Assembly: GCA_024867545.1 (NCBI GenBank)
Contig: JANFNE010000017.1
Span: 987,626-1,051,625 of the forward strand
Reading direction: 5' to 3'
Length of the DNA: 64,000 nucleotides
Source of the DNA: Phytopythium helicoides
Lineage: Eukaryota > Oomycota > Peronosporomycetes > Pythiales > Pythiaceae
Part shown: piece after piece, positions 11,836 to 21,387 of the stretch
Numbering within the stretch: position 1 is the stretch's first letter
Layout: each line of letters begins with the position of its first letter
The notes under the pieces: model-generated
What the model was told of the DNA's origin: nothing
Database searches by the model: none
Seen by the model: only the letters and a program-made list of their open reading frames with translations
Position numbers and translations under genes: made by a program

Positions 11836-13761
11836 TCACCGTTCTTCAGCTGCAAACGAACTAGTTGACCGCATCTGAGGAGCAACTCGACACGCCCCAA
11901 CAAGCTGAGACCTACACATATTGCCACTGTTGTCAGCATCGGACGGGAAGGTGTGGAGCGCGCTCGAGTACTCCACGAGACCCTGGATGGACAGCAGCTC
12001 GTCGGTGCCGCAGTGTCTCGACAATTCAAAGAGCAATCGTGTGTTCCACCCGAGGATCGTGACGATGCGCTGCAACGCGAATTCACGTGTGCGCTGCTCG
12101 AACACGTGCGAGTCCGAGAGTGGCACCGACCACAGTATACGGTCGGCAAACACCCCGCTCTCGCTGCGATCAAACACGAGCAAGGCAGCCAGTGCAGCCA
12201 ACACGAACAGGATCCAAAACATCACCAGCGCGGCTCCACGACGTCGAAACATGAGGTGCGCCTTGATAGGTGGAGAGATCGCGTCCTGGAGCAAGATCCA
12301 ATGAAACCAACACGACCAAGACGTGATAAGGACACAGTAGCGGACCTTCCAACGAACCAGGTCACAAATGCAGATTGCAAGAGCAATGAATTGAGCGGCA
12401 GAGAAAACAAAGTCGAAAGTGAGCAGCAGCACACGAAGCAAGTCGCGTTGGGCCAGGAACAACGTCATCACGAAAAAGAAACTCGAACAGGCGAGGCCCC
12501 ATGTTCCAACTTCATGTGATCCTGTCGAGTGGTTGTCAGATGTTGACCACTTTGCTGCCACCATGATGCGCACGAAGTCGTAGATGGATAACAGGAAGCC
12601 TATGCAGCCGACGAGAACCACAAGTCCAGCAAAGGCAGGTGTATATACCCCTCGAAGAGAGATGCCAATCGGTACGAGTGTTCTTCGCGCATCAATGACG
12701 GTTTCTTCGAATCGTGATCGTCGAAGTTGCTGAATATGCATGAAAGCGGCTGGTTTCCGCTCAATATTCGCGCCACCAGTGGGTTTGGTTTCTTCCGATT
12801 CACGAATGGAGCCTGCACTCAATCCTGAAACACCGAGTCGTCGATTTCGTCGAAGCATCTGCTGAGCCAAATGCAGTCGAGCCTTGACGACGACACACGG
12901 AATGATGTGAATGCCGTCAAGTGTTGATGTGTGTCGATAGCGCTTGAGGTATGCTTTCCGAAGCATGAATATCGAGAGCGTTGTAGACGCATACATGATA
13001 ATGTGTCCAGAATCTAGTGTAAAGCTGAAAAATGTCAGTTCAAAATAGTGGGCACGATCAATAAGCTTGTAGTTGCATGCTATGGTGAGCAGTAACATTG
13101 ATGGGATACTCATGACGATCGACTTGGTCGCAGCTTTGAAGCTGCGATAGTTAGCGTCGAATGAGAGTGACATTTGGGATCCCATCCAACAGGATATAGT
13201 CGAATACGAGCGCATATCACCGAAAACAAACCCCACGGCAAACCAATTGATAGCGTTCAGAGCCGACATGAACCAAAACTCGTAGCTTCGACTCAATAGG
13301 TAGAATAAATCAAGAGCTGAGAAGCATACCAGCTTTACAATGCACAAAACAGCAGCAGCTGCAAGAAAGAGAACGATTGATGTGAACGCATCAGAGTCCA
13401 CGAACAGTAAGGCGGCAATACCGACCCCTGATAAGCGTATAAACAGGGATACGATTCCATATCGAACCTTGAGAAACTGCACAATCCGCTCGTGTGATGC
13501 TTCAGATAGCATCCGAGTAGCTATTGTGTTAGTCAAATTCACAGTTGGCAGTGAGCGTGAGAGAGTGAGCTGGTATAACCATGGATTGGGATCATCGGAT
13601 GAAGAGTTGGTAGCCGAAGTGGTATGAGCTTCTCTTACTTCAGTGATCGGAGTTATAACTGACGTACTCCAAGAGGAAACCAAGGCGGGTATTCTGTTGG
13701 ATCCTAGAGCTTCTGTGCGCTCCTTGCATGTGGTCGGTGATACGACGCCGAGTGATCCCAT
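11836..13761 (-). CDS. Multi-pass membrane protein, oomycete family, paralogue 1
   Basis: 641 aa from an ATG, uninterrupted. I do not recognise a named family. The N-terminal 110 residues are polar. About five hydrophobic segments follow, then a basic cytosolic-looking stretch, then four or five more hydrophobic segments. The second half carries a family signature shared with the other three paralogues: AQRDLL, then FDFVFSAAQF, then CDLVRW, a Trp-rich segment, DAISPP and a basic RRR. Near the C-terminus it has DELLSIQGLVEY where paralogues read DELxFIxGxxEY. It is the inverted copy of the gene at 23559-25433. After residue ~605 the two diverge abruptly, so the last ~34 residues here come from sequence beyond the duplication edge. 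Function unknown; transporter or channel-like is only a guess from topology. Confidence 0.8.
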   Translation of the reverse strand: MGSLGVVSPTTCKERTEALGSNRIPALVSSWSTSVITPITEVREAHTTSATNSSSDDPNPWLYQLTLSRSLPTVNLTNTIATRMLSEASHERIVQFLKVRYGIVSLFIRLSGVGIAALLFVDSDAFTSIVLFLAAAAVLCIVKLVCFSALDLFYLLSRSYEFWFMSALNAINWFAVGFVFGDMRSYSTISCWMGSQMSLSFDANYRSFKAATKSIVMSIPSMLLLTIACNYKLIDRAHYFELTFFSFTLDSGHIIMYASTTLSIFMLRKAYLKRYRHTSTLDGIHIIPCVVVKARLHLAQQMLRRNRRLGVSGLSAGSIRESEETKPTGGANIERKPAAFMHIQQLRRSRFEETVIDARRTLVPIGISLRGVYTPAFAGLVVLVGCIGFLLSIYDFVRIMVAAKWSTSDNHSTGSHEVGTWGLACSSFFFVMTLFLAQRDLLRVLLLTFDFVFSAAQFIALAICICDLVRWKVRYCVLITSWSCWFHWILLQDAISPPIKAHLMFRRRGAALVMFWILFVLAALAALLVFDRSESGVFADRILWSVPLSDSHVFEQRTREFALQRIVTILGWNTRLLFELSRHCGTDELLSIQGLVEYSSALHTFPSDADNSGNMCRSQLVGACRVAPQMRSTSSFAAEER

Positions 13762-14206
13762 TGAACAAGCACTGCCGATATGGACTCACGACTGCCGAGG
13801 TCCGCAGTGATCTATTTTGAAAAACCTCGACATGGCACCACGGCAGAGCCAAGTATAGATGATAAGTAATGTCAGCTGTGTTCAGTTCAGGTGACGAGAT
13901 CATCACAATCTACCGCCCCTCACCACCCTCGAAGCTCGACGGACAGATTGTCAACAGTACTGCTGTGGGGAAGAATACCGGACCCACGACCATGGTGCCT
14001 TCCAAGAAGCGAGCTAGAGTCTCAGCCTCAGGTAAAGTCGCGATCATCTCGGTTGTTCCCCTTAAACATACCGCTGCCAAACATTCTCGAGCTGCGAATA
14101 CCCACCAACAAGTAGCACGTCCAAACAAAATGCAAGCAGAGGTGACATTTGGGCCTGCTCCCTGTATCGACATCGGCGACTCCCAGATGATGTACGAGCT
14201 CAAAAT
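11940..14206 (-). repeat. Inverted segmental duplication, left copy
   Basis: Reverse complement of 23113-25383. It contains nearly all of paralogue 1, a 107-bp intergenic spacer, and the first 112 codons of a divergent neighbour. The right edge lies just after a shared GAGCTCAAAA; the left edge lies near GGACGGGAAGGTGT. Outside these points the two loci are unrelated. Confidence 0.9.
13762..13868. promoter_or_regulatory. Copied bidirectional spacer of the membrane-protein gene pair
   Basis: 107 bp, nearly identical to 23452-23558. In this copy only the minus-strand gene is intact; the plus-strand partner is a fragment. It probably still drives the 641-aa gene. Promoter role is inferred from position and conservation. 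Confidence 0.5.
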
Positions 14207-14294
14207 AGCTTTTGGCCGACGTACACTCCGTGCTGTTAAGTTTATTATTTATATTGTGGTAGGCCAAGTATCGGTTCCAGACCATGGCTTCTGA
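13869..14294 (+). pseudogene. N-terminal fragment of the 687-aa membrane protein
   Basis: The first 112 residues match the N-terminus of the gene at 21388-23451 with few changes (for example MVPSKK for MLNSKK). The match stops at the duplication edge after MMYELK. The frame then runs about 29 unrelated residues to a stop. The fragment has the polar N-terminal domain but none of the membrane segments. It could be expressed as a short soluble peptide because its spacer was copied too, but it is best read as a truncated gene. Confidence 0.8.
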
Positions 14295-14314
14295 ACAGAC
14301 TCAGCTAATGCATG

Positions 14315-16204
14315 TCATGACTGGAAATTCTCTTGATTAGCACCAGGAGCTGGAGCCTCTGTTTCTATGACCTTGAACGACGCTCCGCGGCTCAACCGCC
14401 TAACTATGGGAGTTGGTAGTACACTCAGTGGAGCGATGACAGTCTCGCTCACTGGCGGAAACATCTCAAGAGGAGTGTAGTACTCGAGCGATCCACGAAT
14501 GAATACTAGTTCGTCTTCAGCTCTTATTGCGAATTCCCACAGCAAACGCAAAGACCACACAATGAGTGTGAGCAGTCGGTTGAGCAGCACATTCTTGGAT
14601 TGCAGCGCAACCACTCGGCCTTGAACAATCTTGAATGACAATATAGTTCTGTCTGTCAGCGACGATGACTCCATGAACAGCAACAAAAACACTAATATAA
14701 GCATCCCAACGACAGTCAGCAGAATTGGCAGTGCTGCGAAGCGCTTGGTCACTCTGAGGGACTTACGATACGGAGGCATCACTGCATCAAAGAGCAAAAC
14801 GGTATAAAACCAGATAAGCCATGATAGCGCAGCAACTGACCGCCAATCCCAGAGCGTCATATCGCACAGCATCAATAATGCAATCGTGAACTGCACCCAC
14901 ACAAAGATAAAGTCAAAATTGCTGAAGAGTGCCCCAACGAGATCTCGTTGAGCGCAAAGTAAAATAGGAAGGCAGCTTCCTAATGTTGTAATAAGAGAGG
15001 CGATTGCAACGATCGCATCATATGCGTGGGAAGCAGTGGGGAGAAAAAGTCCGCAGGATGTCAGGATCAAGCTCATCGCGGTGTTCAAGATCAGTAAAGT
15101 GTGCAAAGTGAAGATTGATCGGAACGAGCACGAAGGTATTAATGTATCACCAACTTCAGTTTGTGCGTTTGGCTGAACTGAGAATGGCGATATGCGAGAG
15201 TTGAAAATTCTTGGCGCCACAATTTGGCGTGCGTTGATGAACTCGAGCCTTGGCGGGACAAGAGCAACTTGTTGAATCGCTTCAGCGCTCCTAGCCGTGA
15301 AGGTACGCCTAAATGCGGCTTCGGAACGAACACTCCCTTGCGGGCTAATTAGACCATTGGTATCGGGTACACCATTGTCGAGTTCACACGGCCGCAGTAC
15401 TAGCCTTGCTCGAAACACGACGCAGCGGATGATCCTCAGTCCGCGGGCATTTTTCGACAGGCACTTACGCTTGCAGTAAGCTTTTCGTGCCACAAACAAA
15501 GCTAGTGTTGCCGCAGTGTTTGCGCAAATGTCTGCGATGTCGACCTCGACGCCAGATCTAATGTGCACCGCTCGGAAGTTACACGAATCGGTGTCAATCA
15601 TCCGCAGAAATGAAAGCACTGCAATCAGAGTAATTGCAGGAACCGCCACGATGCAGCTTCTGAGGGTGTTTACTACCGTTCGGAAGTTTGCATCCATTAC
15701 TATTGTGCTTTGCGTCCCAAAGATTCCACCAATGAGGCTGAACACGCGAAAGTCGGAGTACATGCTGGCGAGCAGCGACCATGTCACGATGTTGAGTGCT
15801 GTGAAGTACCAGAACTCGAATTGTTGGACTGCGATCTTCATCATGTCTATTCCCAGTGTTAAAGACATCAACATCAAACTGGGAAGCGTGAATATTCCGG
15901 CCGGTGCAGCGAGGGCCAGTCCCACAGAGCGAGGTACGAGAATTGCTATGACGGCCAATATAACCCCAACACGATACAGCGACCCGACCCTCATGTAATA
16001 GCGCCGCATGAGGCTCATGAACAGGTAGTGCTGCATCGACCTTGGCCCTACAATCTTTGACAGCGGGGTGCGAAGCAAGTCGATCGTCGGGAGAGTACAA
16101 CAGGTCTCCAACCTGTAAACATTGCTTGCCATGAAGGTAACCTCCTCGCGCGCCGGACTCACATCAACACTCATCGCGGATGGAGACGTGACTGATACTT
16201 TCAT
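14315..16204 (-). CDS. Multi-pass membrane protein, oomycete family, paralogue 2
   Basis: 629 aa when started at the first ATG (16204). The frame stays open upstream to a GTG but has no earlier ATG. Same architecture as the neighbours: polar N-terminus, about five hydrophobic segments, a polar middle and about five more. Family signatures are clear: AQRDLVGALFSNFDFIF, CDMTLWDW, DAVMPP and, near the C-terminus, EDELVFIRGSLEYYTPLE. It is distant from paralogues 1 and 4 outside these motifs, so it is an older duplicate. No intron is evident. Cellular role unknown; the repeated Trp-rich and Arg-Asp motifs at membrane edges suggest a conserved fold rather than decay. Confidence 0.8.
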   Translation of the reverse strand: MKVSVTSPSAMSVDVSPAREEVTFMASNVYRLETCCTLPTIDLLRTPLSKIVGPRSMQHYLFMSLMRRYYMRVGSLYRVGVILAVIAILVPRSVGLALAAPAGIFTLPSLMLMSLTLGIDMMKIAVQQFEFWYFTALNIVTWSLLASMYSDFRVFSLIGGIFGTQSTIVMDANFRTVVNTLRSCIVAVPAITLIAVLSFLRMIDTDSCNFRAVHIRSGVEVDIADICANTAATLALFVARKAYCKRKCLSKNARGLRIIRCVVFRARLVLRPCELDNGVPDTNGLISPQGSVRSEAAFRRTFTARSAEAIQQVALVPPRLEFINARQIVAPRIFNSRISPFSVQPNAQTEVGDTLIPSCSFRSIFTLHTLLILNTAMSLILTSCGLFLPTASHAYDAIVAIASLITTLGSCLPILLCAQRDLVGALFSNFDFIFVWVQFTIALLMLCDMTLWDWRSVAALSWLIWFYTVLLFDAVMPPYRKSLRVTKRFAALPILLTVVGMLILVFLLLFMESSSLTDRTILSFKIVQGRVVALQSKNVLLNRLLTLIVWSLRLLWEFAIRAEDELVFIRGSLEYYTPLEMFPPVSETVIAPLSVLPTPIVRRLSRGASFKVIETEAPAPGANQENFQS

Positions 16205-16300
16205 TTCCTTGATGCCAACAATGAATTTCAAGGCTATGAATAGGAACCGCTTCTGATCATGTTTGCATGCCACGGTTTCAAACTCTAATGTGTGGACGGC

Positions 16301-17800
16301 TCAAGCACTATTTTTGCGGCGAATTACCGCAACGAAAAGTCCGCTTGTGTTCTGTGATGGAGTAAATCGAACGGTACCCTGGATACGTCCTTCCTGCAGC
16401 GCATCCGAACAACGTCAACGACAAGATCGCACCAAAAGTATATCGAAGAACACGAACCTGGCACGGAATTCCGTCACGGTCGATTGGGGCAACCTCTGCA
16501 TTCGTCTCTTCGTTGAGAAACTCTCTCACAATATCTTCGTTCTGGCGAACTGACAGGCTACAAGTGCTGTAGATCATCGTACCGCCTGGTCGAAGAAGAC
16601 GGAATCCGTTCCTGGAGAGTCAACTCATTGGTGTTAGAGTCTGCAGCTCATCAAAAACGTGTTGGTGATTGCCGCCATAATTTTTCGTACCTAATTAAGT
16701 CGTGCTGCAGTTGTAGGATCCGCTCAACCTGCTCGTCATTCAAATGGCTTTGGACGTATGCTCGCCATTCCTCCAGCGTTTTTAGCCTTTGTAGGTGGCG
16801 CGTCGACCCATCATGCGTGCACTCAGCATCCACAAGGACTTTGTCATAGAGCTGGGTTGGCTCACTCTTGGAGCCCACTCCTTGTCCAGCAACGTCTCGC
16901 AACCGCTTGCGATCTCGAGCCCTCGCGCTTTTGTTCTTGCGTTTGCGGTGCAGACCTTTCGGGCCGCGCGCCAGGATCTCGTGCGAGTCCAGCACCACTT
17001 CGACGTCCTCTGCATCCAAGCATTCATCTGTCGGCCCCACGCGAAATGTGCGGCCATCAGCGCAGAAAAGTCTGCACCGCCAGCCTGTAGCAGCTTCTGC
17101 CCTCAAATCTTGCCTGTCAGCCGGCTGGATGAGCTGGTACTTGTGTACAAGCTGTTTGCAGGCACCGATGCGCGGCCGCGAGCAATCAACGCCCGTGATG
17201 CTGCCCTGCATGCTTAACAGCTCGGCAATGAGCGCGAGTTTGGCCCCAGGCGCGCAGCACAAGTCCAGCACGTGGTCTCCTGGATTTGATGCAGCGCCAA
17301 GCCGTCAGCCTCGCTACTTTACACCAGCTCACACCCTGCACAAGCTCCAGCCTTCTACCTGGCTGGATACCGAGCGCCTCGACGCAGAAGCCCGAGGCCG
17401 CGTCCATGCCGAACACCTGACCGCTCTGGTACGCCGACGTCCTCGCCAATGGCGCGTCCTCGGGCAGCGAGAAGAAGCGCTGGAGCCACTCGACGCGCCG
17501 CAGCTCGGCGCTCGCCCCCTCGCTCTCCAGCTCCGCCGCAATCTCCTGCAGCACTCGCCCCTCTTCTCCCAGGCGGCTCAGCCTAATACCGTCGTCGTCA
17601 GCCTTTCCCGACCGGAACGCTTCCGAAAGCCGCCAAACGCACCGGAAGAAGCGCCGCGCGCCGCCGTTTTCGCCCTGCGGCCGCAGCAGGTCGCGTTTGT
17701 CCACTCCGTGCGCCTCTAGGAACGCCAGGAAGCCCGCGGGCCCCCACAGCGGCTCGCCACCTGCGCCTGCATCGTCGCCTCCATGTTGCCTGGTGGCCAT
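16301..17800 (-). CDS. NSUN-type RNA (cytosine-C5) methyltransferase
   Basis: Four exons on the minus strand: 17800-17359, 17279-16691, 16611-16458, 16393-16301. The GT-AG introns are 79, 79 and 64 nt, and joining them gives 425 aa in frame. The SAM-binding motif GDHVLDLCCAPGAK (residues 148-161) is restored only by splicing intron 1. The motif IV cysteine is in VLVDAECTHDG (Cys301), followed by the catalytic-type STCSL (Cys361); a C-terminal RFTP...SGLFVAVIRRK ends the fold. This is the NOL1/NOP2/Sun family, which transfers methyl groups from SAM to cytosine in rRNA or tRNA. The DAEC form instead of DPPC/DAPC, and a basic Lys/Arg insert at about 257-273, resemble plant NOP2C-type members, but that subgroup call is from memory. 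It shares a 196-bp spacer with ISCA2. Confidence 0.88.
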
Positions 17801-17996
17801 GAGCGCACTCGTGACAGGTTGCCGTTTTGTTTTTCCGCCAATGAGCGCACGCCGTGGTGGATGTTAAACGCTGTGATTGGCCAAAACAACGCACTAAACC
17901 GCCTCCCATTGGCTAAAATCCTCGATTACGCAATACCGTCGCCCGAGCCTGGAAGCGCCAACATACCCAAAGTTGCCGCCTGGAGCGCCTGTCTCG
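17801..17996. promoter_or_regulatory. Bidirectional promoter with three CCAAT boxes
   Basis: This 196-bp spacer separates the divergent starts of the methyltransferase (minus) and ISCA2 (plus). CCAAT occurs at 17838-17842 on the plus strand, and ATTGG at 17876-17880 and 17908-17912. CCAAT boxes are bound by NF-Y type factors in eukaryotes. No Inr-FPR match was found here. Confidence 0.55.
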
Positions 17997-18570
17997 ATGC
18001 TCGCGCGCCGCCTCCAGCGCTCGCTGCAGCGCTCCGCGCGCCCGCGCTGGGCCTCGACGGTCGCTGTGACGCATGACGATGGGCTGCCGGACCTGATCAT
18101 CACTCCGCTGGCGGCTCAGGTGCGCCGCTGGGGGCTGCGCGAAGCGCTGAGAGAACCGAGCGAGAAAGGACTGACGACTGGCTGCTGACGGCGAGGCAGA
18201 AGCTGGTGGAGGCCGCGCAGAAGCAGCAGGCGCCCGAGCTGATGCTGCGCGTGGCTGTAGAGGGCGGCGGCTGCTCGGGCTTCCAGTATGTGTACGAGTT
18301 CGAGCGCGAGGCGCCGTCCGAGGACGAGGACATGTGCGTGAAAGGAGGGGGAAACACAAAAGCGCATGGATTGACGAGTGGACGTGGCGACGCAGTGTGT
18401 TCGAGCGCAGCGGGGCGCGCGTGGTGGTGGACAAGGAGTCGCTGGAGCTCATCCGCGGCAGCACGCTCGACTACGAGCAGGAGCTCATCCGCAGCGCCTT
18501 CGCAGTCGTCAACAACCCGCGCGCGGCCAACGGCTGCGGCTGCGGCTCTTCCTTCGACCTCAAGGAGTAG
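17997..18570 (+). CDS. ISCA2: Mitochondrial iron-sulfur cluster assembly protein ISCA2
   Basis: Three exons: 17997-18119, 18200-18333, 18396-18570. The introns are 80 and 62 nt (GT-AG) and the protein is 143 aa. The N-terminus is rich in Arg, Ser and Ala with no acidic residue for about 25 residues, as in a mitochondrial presequence. The A-type scaffold fold follows, with the three cluster-binding cysteines in GGGCSGFQY (Cys66) and GCGCGSSF (Cys133, Cys135), and the conserved [11 protein letters not shown] and VVNNP stretches. ISCA2 acts with ISCA1 and IBA57 in late mitochondrial [4Fe-4S] cluster assembly. The ISCA2 rather than ISCA1 call rests on VVNNPxA and VYEFE; confidence is lower on the paralogue than on the family. 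It ends 86 bp from the convergent ATG16 gene. Confidence 0.9.
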
Positions 18571-18656
18571 CTCCTCTATGTTATCAAGCCCGGTTGCCGC
18601 ACGCGTTGTGGAGAATCCGTTGACTCGCTCGCCTGCTCCCGCCCAGCTCTCGCTCG

Positions 18657-20264
18657 TCACGTCCACAGCACCACGCAGCCGTTCTTGTCGCACGACGCCA
18701 GGCTGTCGCCGTCCGGCCGCCACACGCAGCACGCCACGGCGCCCTGGTGTCCGCTTGCTCCGCTCGCAGTCAGCTCCTTCGCCAGCCGGCCGGTTGTGAC
18801 GTCCCAGACGAGCACCGACCCCGTGGCGCTGCCGGCCGCCGCATACCTCGCGTCGCCCCGCAGCGCGGCCTTGCTCCAGTCGAACGCGCAGCGGTACGAC
18901 GGCGCGCGCAGCTCGTGGACGACGTCGAAGGTGCGCACGTCGATGACGCGCAGCGCGTTGTCCCTCGAATTGGTGAGCAGCAGCGGGCTGCTGGCGGCGC
19001 CGGCCATGGAGGACGCGAAGCTGACGGACGTGACCTGGTCCTCGTGCACGCCTTTGAGCTCGTAGGCGAGCGTCTTGGCGCGTGCGTCCCAGAATCGCAC
19101 GACGCCGTCCTGGTGCGCGCTGGCGAACTGCTCGCCCGTGGCGGCGAGGTCGTTGCAGCTCGAGTGGCACGAGACGGCGAGCAGTCTGCGGCCGGTGGCG
19201 ACGTCCCAGAGGCGCAGGCTGCGGTCCGCCGAGCCCGTGAGCACGTGCGCGGGGGCCACGAGCGAGAACTCGGCCGCGAGCACCTTGCCCTTGTGGCCCG
19301 TGAGCGTCTGGCTCACGCGGCCCGTGCCGACGCGCCAGATGAAGCTCTTGCGGTCGCAGCCCGTGCCGAGCACGAGCGCGCCGTCGGCCGACACGCGCAC
19401 GCACAGCAGCGGGTGCGCCGTGCCCACGCCGCGGTACTCGCCGAGCGCGCCGAGGCTCGCGCCAAGCGCGGCGCCGGCGCTCGCGGGCGCCTCCCACGCG
19501 CGCACCGTGCCGTCGCTGCTGCCGCTGAACAGGATCTTCCCCGAGCCGTTGAAGCAGACCGAGTTGACCTCGGTGGCGTGCGCGCGCACGGCGAACGCGG
19601 CGGCGGTCACCAGTCCGCCGTCGTCCACAATCGCGTCGGCCGCGGACTCGAGCCCGAGGCTGAGGCGCCCGAGCGCGTCGGCGGCGCTCGCGCTCGGCGG
19701 CGCGCGGCCGTCGCCCTCCCCGTGCAGCCACTCGTGCAGCAGCGCGTTCTTGTCGCGCAGCTCCTTGCGCAGCTGGTCGGCGGCGGCCTCGGCGCGCGCC
19801 ACGAGCTGCCGCTGGCGCGCCAGCTCCTCGCGCTGGAGCTGCAGCGCGGCGTCGAGCTCGGCGATGGCGCGGTCCTTCTCCTCGCCGATGGCGCGCTCCT
19901 CCTGCAGCTGCTTGCGCAGGCGCGCGACCTGCGCCTCCCAGTCGGCGCGCTGCTGCAGCAGCGCCTTGCTCTCCTGCACGAGCGCGAGCTGGTCGCCCGC
20001 CACGGCCGCCAGGCGCGCCGTCTTGTCGCTCAGCTCCTTCTCCAGCCGCTGGATGGCCGACAGGTACCGCTCCGCGTCCTCGGACGGCGCCGAGAGCGCC
20101 GCGGACGCCGCCAGCGACGCCGACGGAGCCAGCGACGCGCGCGCCAGCAGCTGCTGGTGCGAGGCGATGAGCGAGCGGAAGGCGCGCGCCTCGCGCCGGT
20201 TGCGCGCCTCCAGCAGCCGCGGGGCCTGCTCGGCCAGCCAGTCGCCCGCCACGGCGGTGCTCAT
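18657..20264 (-). CDS. ATG16: Autophagy protein 16 (coiled coil plus WD40)
   Basis: 535 aa from the ATG at 20264; the open frame upstream of it has no family similarity. Residues 5-40 resemble the ATG5-binding helix (W, then LLEARNRREARAFRSLI). Residues ~60-200 are a heptad-rich coiled coil full of Leu, Glu, Gln and Arg. From ~230 to the end lie about seven WD40 repeats, with clear units ending FSGSSDGTVRAWEA, LTGSADRSLRLWDV and ASAHQDGVVRFWDA. This is the ATG16L1-like layout with a propeller, unlike short yeast Atg16. ATG16 joins ATG12-ATG5 and directs ATG8 lipidation to the phagophore. The gene is very GC-rich, so long spurious frames cover both strands. No intron is seen. Confidence 0.9.
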   Translation of the reverse strand: MSTAVAGDWLAEQAPRLLEARNRREARAFRSLIASHQQLLARASLAPSASLAASAALSAPSEDAERYLSAIQRLEKELSDKTARLAAVAGDQLALVQESKALLQQRADWEAQVARLRKQLQEERAIGEEKDRAIAELDAALQLQREELARQRQLVARAEAAADQLRKELRDKNALLHEWLHGEGDGRAPPSASAADALGRLSLGLESAADAIVDDGGLVTAAAFAVRAHATEVNSVCFNGSGKILFSGSSDGTVRAWEAPASAGAALGASLGALGEYRGVGTAHPLLCVRVSADGALVLGTGCDRKSFIWRVGTGRVSQTLTGHKGKVLAAEFSLVAPAHVLTGSADRSLRLWDVATGRRLLAVSCHSSCNDLAATGEQFASAHQDGVVRFWDARAKTLAYELKGVHEDQVTSVSFASSMAGAASSPLLLTNSRDNALRVIDVRTFDVVHELRAPSYRCAFDWSKAALRGDARYAAAGSATGSVLVWDVTTGRLAKELTASGASGHQGAVACCVWRPDGDSLASCDKNGCVVLWT

Positions 20265-20310
20265 GGAGGTGTTCTCGCCTGGAAGCCTGGAAGCCTGGAA
20301 GCCGCCGCTA

Positions 20311-20330
20311 TAATAATATTGGAGTGAGTG
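20311..20330 (-). promoter_or_regulatory. Inr-like core promoter of ATG16
   Basis: On the minus strand CACTCACTCCAATATTATT fits the oomycete initiator (YCAYTYY) followed by an AT-rich flank. It lies about 57-63 bp upstream of the ATG, a typical distance. The match to the flanking promoter region is partial. Confidence 0.4.
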
Positions 20331-20374
20331 CATTGAAGAAAATTGCGCTGGGCTGTTGTGTGAGGAGGAACGGT

Positions 20375-20533
20375 TCAAGCGAGAGAGCTTCGTTGACTGT
20401 AGCTGACAGCGTCGATGTCAGCTCCGTGCTCAACCAGATACCGTTCGCTGTCCAAATCACCACGGGATGCAGCAAGCAGCAGTGGTGTCTGTCCCATCGC
20501 GCCATGAGATTTCACGTTCGCATCTTGGGCCAT
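20375..20533 (-). pseudogene. Ankyrin-repeat gene fragment
   Basis: A 52-codon frame (ATG at 20533, stop at 20375) reads GAMGQTPLLLAASRGDLD then YLVEHGADIDAVS, a near-canonical ankyrin repeat (xGxTPLxxAAxxGxxx...LLxxGAxxx). Only one repeat is recognisable and the frame closes soon after. Upstream on the same strand a TGA interrupts and no further repeat is seen. It is most likely a relic of a larger ankyrin-repeat gene. Confidence 0.65.
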
Positions 20534-21387
20534 GACTCATGGCCGATCAAATTGGTGTGAATGTTCATCGATGGGCTCGAGGAGGTGTTCAAGCCATCGC
20601 GACGACACCGGGAGATCGCCTCGAGGATGAAATGACATGAGCTCATCTGCATGGAGACCCGGCCAGAGATTGAGCGCCATGAGGACTCTCTAGACGTCGA
20701 CGCGGCTGCTAGATATCTCGGGCTTCGCCTCGCCATCATTGGTAGCATGCTTCACATACACTTTGCAAGTAAAATGGGAGGCATGCCATGGAGACCCGAG
20801 GACTTCAACTTGCGAGGGCGAGGCATTCGACGCCAAGCTTTCTTCCCCTCAGTTGGCAAGTTTCAAGATGGAGCTCAAGCTGTTGCTCTCCGCGGTTCAC
20901 GACCCAGGGTCACGCGCTTGAGCTTCCACCGCGCAAGAAGACCAAGGCGAAGACACAACCTCTCATGGTCAAGTGCAGACCCACGGCTCAGCTGCAGGCA
21001 TTCGCGAAAACCAAGCACCTCGCCTCGGCTTCAGCTGCGCGTCCAAGCTCGAGATCTTCACGGAGGCTCAAGCGGTGGCTTCATCGGACGCTTACGAAAA
21101 CCAATCTGCGTCTGTTTGCTGCTGCTTAGCCACACTCTAGACCTGCGTCGATGAGCAAGTGTCGTTCGCCAGCGAAAACCAAGCAACGCTCGCGGCGTTC
21201 AGCTTGATGGCTTCAGCACGAGTGCGTCGTCGAGGGGATGCGTCTTCGCAACTTCGGTCGACATGCGCCGCCAGCCAGCTTCTTCCCGGACTACAGCGGG
21301 GCGTCACAGACGTATGCAGAGTCGAACCGACTCAGTCTCTCACCGCGCGGCGCAGTGTTCCGCACTCGCCGTGAAAGCTACATTTGT
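20534..21387. other. Intergenic region with weak degenerate repeat
   Basis: No gene is supported. The string CGAAAACCAA recurs at about 21005, 21093 and 21173, roughly 80-90 bp apart, within otherwise diverged sequence. Open frames switch continually and have no family resemblance. This may be decayed coding or repetitive DNA. Confidence 0.35.

Noticed and set aside
11592..12519. Plus-strand frames opposite the first membrane paralogue
   Set aside because: Antisense shadows; the same shadows recur at the inverted copy and carry no motif.
18100..20327. Long frames of 526 and 543 codons overlapping ATG16 and ISCA2
   Set aside because: Arg/Ala/Gly-rich translations with no domain; they arise from high GC in the third codon position of the real gene on the other frame or strand.
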